A stretch of 9,981 nucleotides of DNA from Christensenella sp. UBA1782 (lineage in GTDB: Bacteria; Bacillota; Clostridia; Christensenellales; DTU072), in NCBI GenBank assembly GCA_002315475.1, contig DCGI01000093.1, positions 37,934-47,914 of the forward strand, given 5' to 3'. Under the pieces are notes generated by a model, which saw nothing but the letters and a program-made list of their open reading frames with translations, searched no databases and was not told the DNA's origin. Position 1 is the first letter of the stretch; each line of letters starts with the position of its first letter. This document shows positions 1-6,413 of this stretch, piece after piece. The translations under genes were made by a program, and so were the position numbers.

Positions 1-65
1 GTCGAGGAATAGCACACCTTTCAAAAGAGAAAAAAGTTATCCCCACACACCGGGTCAAGCGTCAC

Positions 66-116
66 GCTTGCAAAGGAGAGAAGCGCTATCCCCACACAGT
101 GCGCCAAGCCTCAGGC
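66..116. repeat. Exact 51-bp repeat, copy 1
   Basis: Identical base for base to 229-279. It contains TATCCCCACAC and the complete left arm plus loop of a CAAGCC-TCA-GGCTTG hairpin, which is completed here by the bases just after 116. Confidence 0.95.
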
Positions 117-228
117 TTGCAAGCGTCACGCAAAAGAAAGCCTTTGGGGATGCACCCAAGCACGTCGAGGAATAGCACACCTTTCAAAGGAGAAAGTCGC
201 TTTCCCCACACGGTGCGCCAAGCCTCAG

Positions 229-279
229 GCTTGCAAAGGAGAGAAGCGCTATCCCCACACAGTGCGCCAAGCCTCAGGC
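229..279. repeat. Exact 51-bp repeat, copy 2
   Basis: Identical to 66-116. Here the final hairpin is cut off after GGC and runs straight into the CCTTTGGGG module, so the copies differ in how modules are joined. Confidence 0.95.
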
Positions 280-365
280 AACAGAAACCTTTGGGGATGC
301 ACCCAAGCCAATGAAGGAATAGCACACCTTTCAAAGGAGAGGAGCGCTATCCTCACACACCGGGT

Positions 366-380
366 CAAGCGCCACGCTTG
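366..380. repeat. Hairpin abutting the TIR gene stop codon
   Basis: CAAGCG-CCA-CGCTTG is a 6-bp stem with a CCA loop and ends directly beside the stop codon of the minus-strand TIR gene (381-383). It is the last member of the array's hairpin family. No T-run follows on the minus strand, so it is not a canonical intrinsic terminator, though it may protect or end the transcript. Confidence 0.6.
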
Positions 381-3134
381 TCAGTCCCATGACAGGGTAA
401 TGGTTCCGTCCGAACAGACGACCTTTTGGATGCCGGTGTCTTGTTGAATGGTGTAGTACCATTCCGCTTTCGTACCGGCATAACGGATACTTGTCAGATT
501 GCATCCGGTAAAGGCATTGGCGTCGATACTCGCCACACTGCCGTCGTTGGGTATCGTACTGTATTGGTTACCCCAAATCATAGTCAAGCTTTCCGAGTCA
601 ATCAAGCAGTTTTGAACGACTTTATAATACCTGTTATCCTCGTCTACGCTAAACTCTTGCAGATCGGTACAACCGCCGAACGCCATTTCTCCGATGACCG
701 TAACCGACGCAGAAACAGTAACCTCTTCCAATCCCGTACAACCGTAGAATGCGTTTTCGGCAATAACCGTCACCGTTCCGTCCGTCGGAATCGTGCTGCT
801 TGCATTCCCCCATAGTAAAGTTTGGGTTTCCTTTTCTATCAAACAAGAATCCACAACAGTATACGTCGAATTTTGCGGATGCACCGAAACGCTGTTCAGT
901 TTTGTTCCGCGAAAAGCCGAAGAACCGATTTCTTTTACGTTCTTATTGATAGATATATTCAACAAGCGAGAACACCCGTCGAAAGCCCTGCCGTTGATAT
1001 ACTCTACCTTTTCGGGTATCACGATATTATTCAATTTCGTACATCCCTTAAAGGCTTCGGAAGCAATCACCTTCGTGTTTTCGTGTATCTTAATTGACTC
1101 GATATCGGTACTCTTTGCGGATACTAATACAAAATACGGATTGGTTTCGTTCCCCAAATACCGAGCATTGTCGTAGACGTTATACGGTACTGTCGAATCC
1201 TTAAACGCATCGGCATCCACGTAGCAAATACTATCGTCAATCGAGACACTTATTATCGCCGTCTGAGCACTCAATAGCGTATCGTTAATTGTTGTACCGG
1301 AAGTAATATATGCTTCTTTTATTTGCTGACCGCTTATTGCTCCGAAAGCACAGATCGGTGCAGTCAAATACTGAAGGAATTTTCCATGAGAGTCTTTATC
1401 CGAATCAAACGCTTTATCGGAAATCGACGTAATACTGTCCGGAAGAATAACCGTTTCGCAATCTTCAAACACATAAGAAGCTATACTTTTTACCGGTTTT
1501 CCGTTGACTTCGGAAGGAATCGTAATAATATCCGTTATTCCGTACCTATCATGTTTTTCAAGATCCGCCACTGCGTAATACTCGCCGCAATCGATATAGT
1601 ATATTCCGTCTTCCAGCAGATCCGCCGTTTCGGTCTTTTTCCAAGTTTGGACGGACGAAGCAATCACCAATATAATACTGACTATTGCAATCGGAATGTA
1701 TGCTAAAGAAAAAGCATCATCTTCAATTAAACTTAATATTATTCCGATTATTCCGAAAATCGCTGCAAATATTAACAAAACGGGGGCGGCAACCGTATAG
1801 TGGTATCTTAACGTTTGACAACAAGCCCAACATACTATACCCGCTATCTGGAAAAGTACCGATAATATCAACACAATCCAATTAATGTTCGACATATAGC
1901 CTGCAACGCTTCTCTTTTTTTCGGTATATCCGCAGATTTTGCAGGTTCTTTCTTTTTCAACGTCATCTATTTTCCAGTCACCCATATCATGACCTTTGGC
2001 GGGGATTTTCTCTTCTGTTTTTTCTTCACAAGTCGAACAAACCAAAACTCGTTTTCCCGCTTCGGTGCAAGTCGCATCGATTGTTTTTTTGACTCGGAAG
2101 TTATGTTGGGTTCGGGGTTTCTTATCGATTATGCGTTCTTCTCCGCAGGCGCACTTTTGCATGGTGCAGCCTTCTTTTTGGCAAGTGGCTTGGATGACTT
2201 TCGTCGTGACAAAGGCATGCGTATGCTTTTCGGCACTTTTTCCTTTCAAAATTTTATCGACGTACGCATATAATTGATAGGTGAAGTCGTTACTCTTAAA
2301 CTGCAGATGCTGTCTTTTGGCTAATTCACTCGGCAAATCGCCAAAGTTTATTCCGTTCCCGACGACAAGGATGGAGTCCTTTCTCTTTTCGCCTCGCTCT
2401 ATACGCTTCATATATCTTTGCCATTCGTTTCGCACCCAGCTCGACTGTATGTATTCCGTTTTCGAGCCGAACACAATCATCACTTTTGCCGTTTGCAGGG
2501 CTTGGAAAATATAGGGTTCATACTTTTCTCCCGTTTTATCCGCCAAAGAAGCCCGACTGAAAAAGACCCTGTAGCCTTTATCCCGTAGTTTTGAATAGAT
2601 TTCCGCCGCATCGTAACTGTCTTTCGTCCTTTCGATGCCTCTCTCTTTGTCGCTGTCCTTGAAACAGATGAAAATATCGTAGGGTTCTTCCTTTTGAGCG
2701 TCTTGCACCCATTGCTTACTGACACGATCCACGTAGTCCGCTTGCGACTTATACCACTTTTTTTGCTCGTCCGAAGCATAGCGCAATGCTTTTTTGTAAT
2801 TAGCATCGTCGCCGAAGCTCGGAATGGTATCCATGCAACAAGTAGGGATTCTTTTGCCGTTAAAATCCTCTTCGTACTTGATGCCGTATTTGGCACAAAC
2901 GAGTCCCCAATACGCGTCGGGATTACGGGGATATTTTTGCACGAGATCGGCAAAAAGCGTTTCGGCTTCTTCAAAGTCCTGCAAGCGCAGTTTTTGCCCC
3001 GCCACGTCCAATAGATTTTGTTCGGCATTACCGAGTTCTTCGGGTTTCGGCTGTCCGCAGTATGCACAAATCCACTTACCGTACTTGTATTCATACGTAC
3101 CGCCGCAAAAAGTACAAATGGTACCGTTTTTCAT
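381..3134 (-). CDS. TIR domain / transmembrane / BspA-like LRR protein (917 aa)
   Basis: Likely a membrane receptor with a TIR signalling or NADase domain. Residues 7-26 form a zinc ribbon (CxxC at 7/10 and 23/26). About 40-145 is helical and TPR-like. About 150-296 is a TIR domain: it opens with EEPYDIFICFKD, has a VFFSR box near 190-194, and SSWVRNEW places Glu237 where SARM1-type TIR NADases have the catalytic Glu. Residues 304-402 carry Cys/His knuckles (C318, C323, C328, C330, H344, C356, C366, C369, H382, C398, C401). Hydrophobic segments lie at about 418-438, 447-470 and 475-496. Residues 505-910 hold about nine LRR_5 units of the form IxxxAFxxCxxL. Three membrane spans would put TIR inside and LRRs outside, but the WKK after the third span argues weakly against this. 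The start is supported by AAGGAG at 3141-3146 and a promoter at 3191-3219. No other TIR-system partner gene (for example ThsA) is adjacent. Confidence 0.9.
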   Translation of the reverse strand: MKNGTICTFCGGTYEYKYGKWICAYCGQPKPEELGNAEQNLLDVAGQKLRLQDFEEAETLFADLVQKYPRNPDAYWGLVCAKYGIKYEEDFNGKRIPTCCMDTIPSFGDDANYKKALRYASDEQKKWYKSQADYVDRVSKQWVQDAQKEEPYDIFICFKDSDKERGIERTKDSYDAAEIYSKLRDKGYRVFFSRASLADKTGEKYEPYIFQALQTAKVMIVFGSKTEYIQSSWVRNEWQRYMKRIERGEKRKDSILVVGNGINFGDLPSELAKRQHLQFKSNDFTYQLYAYVDKILKGKSAEKHTHAFVTTKVIQATCQKEGCTMQKCACGEERIIDKKPRTQHNFRVKKTIDATCTEAGKRVLVCSTCEEKTEEKIPAKGHDMGDWKIDDVEKERTCKICGYTEKKRSVAGYMSNINWIVLILSVLFQIAGIVCWACCQTLRYHYTVAAPVLLIFAAIFGIIGIILSLIEDDAFSLAYIPIAIVSIILVIASSVQTWKKTETADLLEDGIYYIDCGEYYAVADLEKHDRYGITDIITIPSEVNGKPVKSIASYVFEDCETVILPDSITSISDKAFDSDKDSHGKFLQYLTAPICAFGAISGQQIKEAYITSGTTINDTLLSAQTAIISVSIDDSICYVDADAFKDSTVPYNVYDNARYLGNETNPYFVLVSAKSTDIESIKIHENTKVIASEAFKGCTKLNNIVIPEKVEYINGRAFDGCSRLLNISINKNVKEIGSSAFRGTKLNSVSVHPQNSTYTVVDSCLIEKETQTLLWGNASSTIPTDGTVTVIAENAFYGCTGLEEVTVSASVTVIGEMAFGGCTDLQEFSVDEDNRYYKVVQNCLIDSESLTMIWGNQYSTIPNDGSVASIDANAFTGCNLTSIRYAGTKAEWYYTIQQDTGIQKVVCSDGTITLSWD

Positions 3135-3190
3135 ATTCTTCTCCTTCGTTTTTCATCACTTCTTATACTCTTATACTATAAAGCTATTTT

Positions 3191-3219
3191 AGAGTATCAT
3201 ACTTTTAATAACTCGTCAA
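3191..3219 (-). promoter_or_regulatory. Promoter of the TIR-LRR gene
   Basis: On the minus strand, TTGACG (3214-3219) and TACTCT (3191-3196) are separated by 17 bp, with a TG extended -10 just upstream of TACTCT. Transcription would begin near 3184, giving a leader of about 50 nt that includes the AAGGAG ribosome binding site. Confidence 0.65.
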
Positions 3220-3277
3220 TAGAAATACTTAACTATTCTTGAAAATATTTTTCTCGTTCCCCTCTTTCTTTTTTTCC

Positions 3278-3483
3278 TTCGACGGTAAACGGTTTCCTTA
3301 TGAAGACGGCTCCGATACCGGGCGTGATTCCTGAAACCTGCTTTTCCCGATTATGCACGTCCCGTCAAAGGGGGCGTGGGAACGGATTGACAAAAACGAC
3401 GGTTCGATTTACAATAGAAATACGGATCTTCCTATTGGACGTACTACCGCTATGCCGATGGAGAAATAACCTTGTACCGCTAA
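3278..3483 (+). pseudogene. Possible decayed gene tail, family unknown
   Basis: Three protein-like stretches lie in order. 3278-3331 reads FDGKRFPYEDGSDTGRDS and then hits TGA at 3332. The same frame resumes and around 3377-3415 reads WERIDKNDGSIYNR. A shift of frame at about 3416-3421 then gives YGSSYWTYYRYADGEITLYR, ending at TAA 3481-3483, only 20 bp before a perfect terminator hairpin. Codon choice resembles the neighbouring genes. The simplest reading is a degraded C-terminus with one stop and one frameshift. There is no start, and the family is not recognised. The competing reading is non-coding DNA, because a strong promoter lies inside it (3387-3415). Confidence 0.35.
3387..3415 (+). 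promoter_or_regulatory. Strong rightward promoter upstream of the mscS-like gene
   Basis: TTGACA (3387-3392) and TACAAT (3410-3415) with a 17-bp spacer match the sigma-70/SigA consensus almost perfectly. This is the same pair and spacing as the promoter at 4654-4682. Transcription would start near 3422. The only candidates downstream are a short RNA of about 120 nt ending at the 3504-3541 terminator, or a leader that reads through into the mscS-like gene. Confidence 0.65.
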
Positions 3484-3545
3484 GATAAAAATATCCTTGT
3501 CGTAAACGGGCAAAATGCAAGACGTTGCATTTTGCCCGTTTCTTT
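3422..3545 (+). ncRNA. Candidate small RNA or mscS leader
   Basis: The interval is bounded by a near-consensus promoter (3387-3415) and a perfect intrinsic-terminator hairpin, and has no plausible start codon with a ribosome binding site (the only ATG frame is MPMEK). TACCGCTA is repeated at about 3445-3452 and 3474-3481. No known RNA family is recognised. It could also be merely the decaying tail of a gene that kept its terminator. Confidence 0.3.
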
Positions 3546-3546
3546 T
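3504..3546 (+). terminator. 17-bp perfect hairpin, intrinsic terminator
   Basis: AAACGGGCAAAATGCAA (3504-3520), loop GACG, then the exact complement at 3525-3541, followed by TCTTTT. It lies 31 bp before the mscS-like start, so it terminates upstream transcripts or acts as an attenuator for that gene. Confidence 0.8.
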
Positions 3547-3572
3547 GGTATCAATCGGGAACAATATCTACC

Positions 3573-4424
3573 ATGAAAAAATGGATTGTTTCGCTCCTTT
3601 GTATTCTTCTCGCCGCCACGGGCTTTTTCTTAGTATCGTGGCGGGGTGGCGTTTTCCCCCTTTCCGAAAGACAAACCAAGATTTTTTTGATTTCGTTCGG
3701 CGTTTTGGGCAGTTACGGCTTTACGAAACTTTGGGTTTTTTGCGGAAAAAAACTAAAAAACAATTACGGCAAAACATGGTTCTTTCTTGTGGAAAACGGC
3801 TTAAAATATCTTGCCTTTTTGGTGGGTATTTTTATGCTTTTATCGGTTTTCGGCGTCGATACGACGGCACTCGCAACCGGTGCGGGGGCGTTGACCGTTA
3901 TCGTGGGACTGGGGTGTCAATCCCTCTTTTCGGACATAATCAGCGGCGTTTTTTTAGTCGTCGAAGGGAATATCAAAATCGGGGACGTGGTAGAAATCGG
4001 CGGTTTTCGCGGAACGGTGCAACAGATGAGCATCCGCACTACTTCTTTATTGGATGCCGAAGGGAATATCAAAACGGTCAACAATTCTTCGATACAGGAG
4101 TTTATAAACCGTTCCGCCCGCCCTTCGGTAGCCGTCCTGGACGTCGGCATTTCTTACGAAGAGTCGATTGAAAGAGTAGAAGAAGTCCTAAAAAAGAACC
4201 TTCCCTTTCTTTTACAAGAAGTTCCTTCCGCCACCGATATTTTTTACAAAGGTATCAGTGCTTTGGACGAGTCCTGTATCCGCATGAAGCTACTTGCCGC
4301 TTGTTCGGAAGAAAACAAGTATCAAGCACAGCGAGAACTGAACCGAGCCGTAAAACTGCTTTTTGATAAAGAAGGAATCCGCCTCCCTTATCGCCATTTG
4401 GTAGTTCACAATCAAAACGAATAG
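3573..4424 (+). CDS. Small-conductance mechanosensitive channel (MscS family, 283 aa)
   Basis: A membrane channel of the MscS family that opens under tension to release solutes during hypo-osmotic shock. N-terminal hydrophobic helices lie at about 3-22 and 40-60, with another near 75-97. The pore helix follows at about 101-130 (ATGAGALTVIVGLGCQSLFS, then DIISGVF). From residue 131 comes the family's cytoplasmic beta domain, starting EGNIKIGDVVEIGGFRGTVQ with IRTTSLLDAEGN after it, then an alpha/beta C-terminal domain. The size is typical of short MscS proteins. The start chosen is ATG 3573 (MKKWIVSLL). A longer frame beginning at TTG 3525 would initiate inside the terminator stem and is rejected. 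The Shine-Dalgarno is weak (CGGGA, 12 nt upstream). No good promoter lies between the terminator and the ATG, so expression may depend on read-through. Confidence 0.93.
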   Translation: MKKWIVSLLCILLAATGFFLVSWRGGVFPLSERQTKIFLISFGVLGSYGFTKLWVFCGKKLKNNYGKTWFFLVENGLKYLAFLVGIFMLLSVFGVDTTALATGAGALTVIVGLGCQSLFSDIISGVFLVVEGNIKIGDVVEIGGFRGTVQQMSIRTTSLLDAEGNIKTVNNSSIQEFINRSARPSVAVLDVGISYEESIERVEEVLKKNLPFLLQEVPSATDIFYKGISALDESCIRMKLLAACSEENKYQAQRELNRAVKLLFDKEGIRLPYRHLVVHNQNE

Positions 4425-4463
4425 CTTTGCTCGGCAAGTTTTTGAAAAGATACTTGAAAACAT

Positions 4464-4492
4464 TTGCTTTTTCAAAAAAAATGATATAGAAT
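4464..4492 (+). promoter_or_regulatory. Promoter of tRNA-Gln
   Basis: TTGCTT (4464-4469) and TAGAAT (4487-4492) are 17 bp apart, with the predicted start only a few bases before the tRNA at 4505. Confidence 0.55.
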
Positions 4493-4504
4493 AGGGGACG
4501 TTGC

Positions 4505-4578
4505 TGGAGTATGGTGTAATGGCAGCACGAAGGCCTCTGACTCCTTGGGCGTAAGTTCGATTCTTACTACTCCTGCCA
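4505..4578 (+). tRNA. tRNA-Gln (anticodon CUG), CCA encoded
   Basis: 74 nt including CCA. Acceptor TGGAGTA (4505-4511) faces TACTCCT (4568-4574), leaving a U1-U72 mismatch where bacterial tRNA-Gln normally has U1-A72. D stem GTGT/GCAC is at 4514-4517 and 4525-4528. The anticodon loop is CTCTGAC with anticodon CTG at 4537-4539. The anticodon stem has a C31-U39 mismatch (4534/4542). T arm GTAAG-TTCGATT-CTTAC is at 4551-4567, discriminator G4575. The variable region has four bases. CUG reads only CAG codons; a tRNA-Gln(UUG) is expected elsewhere. The two mismatches leave some doubt about how well it functions. Confidence 0.88.
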
Positions 4579-4584
4579 CGCGAT

Positions 4585-4627
4585 AAACGGTCGAACAAAG
4601 ACGTTTTGTTTCGACCGTTTTTTTTAC
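4585..4627 (+). terminator. Intrinsic terminator after tRNA-Gln
   Basis: AAACGGTCGA (4585-4594) pairs with TCGACCGTTT (4611-4620). An inner ACAAA/TTTGT stem continues with one bulged T and a loop around GACG, followed by a run of T. Confidence 0.85.
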
Positions 4628-4653
4628 TTTTTTCCGAACGCCGAAAAGACCTA

Positions 4654-4682
4654 TTGACAAAAACTTCTTCCTTCTTTACAAT
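4654..4682 (+). promoter_or_regulatory. Promoter of the DUF4091 / peptidase pair
   Basis: TTGACA (4654-4659), 17 bp, TACAAT (4677-4682): near-perfect SigA consensus. Transcription would start near 4689, followed by GGGAGGT (4703-4709) and ATG 4714. Confidence 0.85.
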
Positions 4683-4713
4683 ATAAATAAAAATACCGTT
4701 TTGGGAGGTACTT

Positions 4714-6372
4714 ATGAGAAGCAAGTTGTTTTTTCCCGTTTTAATAATCGTCTTGATTGCCGTCCTTATCGTCGTCGGCGTCGTTCTGTTTCCGAGCTAT
4801 AACCTTTCTTGGAACTATGACGATTATCGAAAAATGACCGATATGGGGGGCGTACAAATCGGTTCTTCTTCTTTCTATTACGATTTCGGATATGCTACGG
4901 AAAAACTACAACCCACCGCCAATCTCGGTAAAGACGCCTCTTTCGATATTGCCCTCGCCAAAAACGAATGGGAGGGATTCCAACTGTTCGTTTATTCCAA
5001 AGACGTAGACGGTACCTTGCGCATAGAAGTCGACGATTTTAAGAACGGACAAGGAGACACTTTGGAAGTTTCCGTCTATCAAGAACATTATTTAAGCGTA
5101 AAAAACGTCGCTACCTACTTTTATAAACCACAAGGTTCCAATTATTATTCCGACTTATATCCCGATGCTTTGATGCCTTACGGCGGCGAAGAAGTATCTC
5201 TGAAAGCAAACTATTTGCAAGCCTTCTATATCGAGACAAAGAGTCCCGAAGATGCCCGTTCGGGAGACTATACCGCTTCTTATCGCATATATGACGAAGA
5301 AGGAGAAATCCTCGACGGTTCTTTGCAGGCATACGTTTACGACTTCGTCCTTCCCGAAACTTCCTCAATGGATACCACGATAGGAACGTGGGGGACGGTG
5401 TATGACGTCTCGCACCCTGTCGGTTCCGAAGCGTATAACCAAGTGTACGAGTATCTTGTAAGCCGTAGACTTTCTCCCTTCCATTTGCCTTGCGACATTC
5501 TTTCCGACGAAGCCGACGCCTATATGTCCGATCCGAGAGTATCCACTTTTATCATCCCCTATCCCGACGACGACGACCTTTTGATAGCCTACTATACCAA
5601 AGTTTCGTCCAATCCCGAATGGGCAAAGAAAGGATATTTCTATCCCATTGACGAACCGCATTCCTCTTCCGGCGTACGACGGTACTATGAAATCGTGGAG
5701 CGTTTGCAACGGCTCTGTCCCGGTTATAACTTGGTTACTCCCTTCTTCGGCGTGGAGGTTACCGACGAAGAAAACCCCAAAGGCGAAAAGATCAAGAATT
5801 TTGACGTTCAAACGGGAAACTCGAACATCTCTTGTCCCGAATCCGTCTGTTTTTCGACGGAAGGTTTTTATGAAGCTACCATGGAGCGGGTGGCAGACGG
5901 CGACCGAAGTTGGTGGTACGTTTGTTGCGGTCCTTCCGATAAAGACGGCTATTGCAATATGTTCCGCTATCAACAAGGTTTGCAACATCGCATCCTGTTT
6001 TGGCAACAACGTCAATACGACGTAACCGGTTTTCTCTATTGGGACGTAACCTATTGGGATTATTGTTTGAATCCTTGGGAAAACGCAATCACCTATGAAG
6101 TTTCCACTTTTGCAGGCGACGGTTGCTGGCTGTATCCGGGTGAAGAAATCGGGCAGGACGGCATCGTCGGTTCTCTGCGGGTAGTCAACGTTACCGCAGG
6201 GCTCGAAGACTACGAATACTTCGTCCTTGCGGAAGAAATCATGGGCGAAGCTTGGGTTGAAGAGCAAATCGCAAAGGTTACGACCGACCTCACCCACTAT
6301 ACCGAAGATCCCGCTTGTTTAGAACTCGTCCGCAGAACCTTTGCAAACGCCATCGAACAACAGGGCGAATAA
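4714..6372 (+). CDS. Membrane-anchored DUF4091 / GH123-like glycoside hydrolase (552 aa)
   Basis: Probable exported carbohydrate-active enzyme. Residues 5-27 form a hydrophobic N-terminal segment after MRSK, with no lipobox Cys and no obvious signal-peptidase site, so it probably anchors the protein outside the membrane. Residues 45-210 look like a beta-sandwich. The middle resembles a TIM barrel with YPIDEPHSS, where Asp313-Glu314 matches the Asp-Glu pair that GH123 N-acetyl-beta-galactosaminidases use for substrate-assisted catalysis. GFLYWDVTYWD (439-449) and AGLEDYEYFVLAEE (495-508) are typical of the DUF4091 C-terminal region. Known GH123 enzymes cleave terminal beta-GalNAc; that specificity is inferred here and the substrate could differ. 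GGAGG at 4704-4708 supports the start. It is followed 41 bp later by the peptidase gene with no terminator between, so the two are probably co-transcribed. Confidence 0.82.
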   Translation: MRSKLFFPVLIIVLIAVLIVVGVVLFPSYNLSWNYDDYRKMTDMGGVQIGSSSFYYDFGYATEKLQPTANLGKDASFDIALAKNEWEGFQLFVYSKDVDGTLRIEVDDFKNGQGDTLEVSVYQEHYLSVKNVATYFYKPQGSNYYSDLYPDALMPYGGEEVSLKANYLQAFYIETKSPEDARSGDYTASYRIYDEEGEILDGSLQAYVYDFVLPETSSMDTTIGTWGTVYDVSHPVGSEAYNQVYEYLVSRRLSPFHLPCDILSDEADAYMSDPRVSTFIIPYPDDDDLLIAYYTKVSSNPEWAKKGYFYPIDEPHSSSGVRRYYEIVERLQRLCPGYNLVTPFFGVEVTDEENPKGEKIKNFDVQTGNSNISCPESVCFSTEGFYEATMERVADGDRSWWYVCCGPSDKDGYCNMFRYQQGLQHRILFWQQRQYDVTGFLYWDVTYWDYCLNPWENAITYEVSTFAGDGCWLYPGEEIGQDGIVGSLRVVNVTAGLEDYEYFVLAEEIMGEAWVEEQIAKVTTDLTHYTEDPACLELVRRTFANAIEQQGE

Positions 6373-6413
6373 ACGCCTTCCGTAGCATTTCAATATAAAA
6401 AGAGGTACACCAC

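Larger units (their letters stand above)
1..380. repeat. Modular intergenic repeat array, three units rich in hairpins
   Basis: Unit 1 (1-163) and unit 2 (164-312) align at a constant offset of 163 bp, and a partial unit 3 starts at 313. The first module (GAGGAATAGCACACCTTTCA and its continuation) is at 1-50, 164-211 and, slightly diverged, 313-360. A 51-bp segment is exactly duplicated at 66-116 and 229-279. A third module, beginning CCTTTGGGGATGCACCCAAG, is at 141-161 and 288-308. Short hairpins with 6-bp stems and 3-nt loops lie at 56-70, 105-119, 219-233 and 366-380, and half-hairpins at 120-131 and 268-279. The core TATCCCCACAC or a close variant occurs at 38, 87, 201, 250 and 348. The array may continue left of the window. 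No transposase or convincing protein is encoded. It resembles dispersed REP/BIME-type intergenic repeats; this class is inferred. Confidence 0.9.

Noticed and set aside
86..334. 82-residue minus-strand ORF with internally repeated words (KPEAWRTVWG, KGVLFL, LGCIPKGF)
   Set aside because: It is simply the translation of the repeat modules, which stay open in this frame. The repetition comes from the DNA array and there is no ribosome binding site.
1..380. CRISPR array
   Set aside because: Repeats are of unequal length and spacing (49, 114, 49 and 98 bp between cores), spacers are themselves repeated, and no cas gene is present.
381..3134. Thoeris or another named TIR defence system
   Set aside because: No ThsA or other partner gene is adjacent, and the LRR and membrane architecture does not match those systems.
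3525..3572. Longer N-terminus of the MscS protein from TTG 3525
   Set aside because: The TTG and following codons form the right arm of the terminator hairpin, and MKKWIVSLL at 3573 is a natural membrane-protein start.
5365..6297. 310-residue minus-strand ORF opposite the DUF4091 gene
   Set aside because: It is a shadow frame: low-complexity composition, no family resemblance, no promoter or ribosome binding site, and the plus-strand gene has clear conserved motifs.
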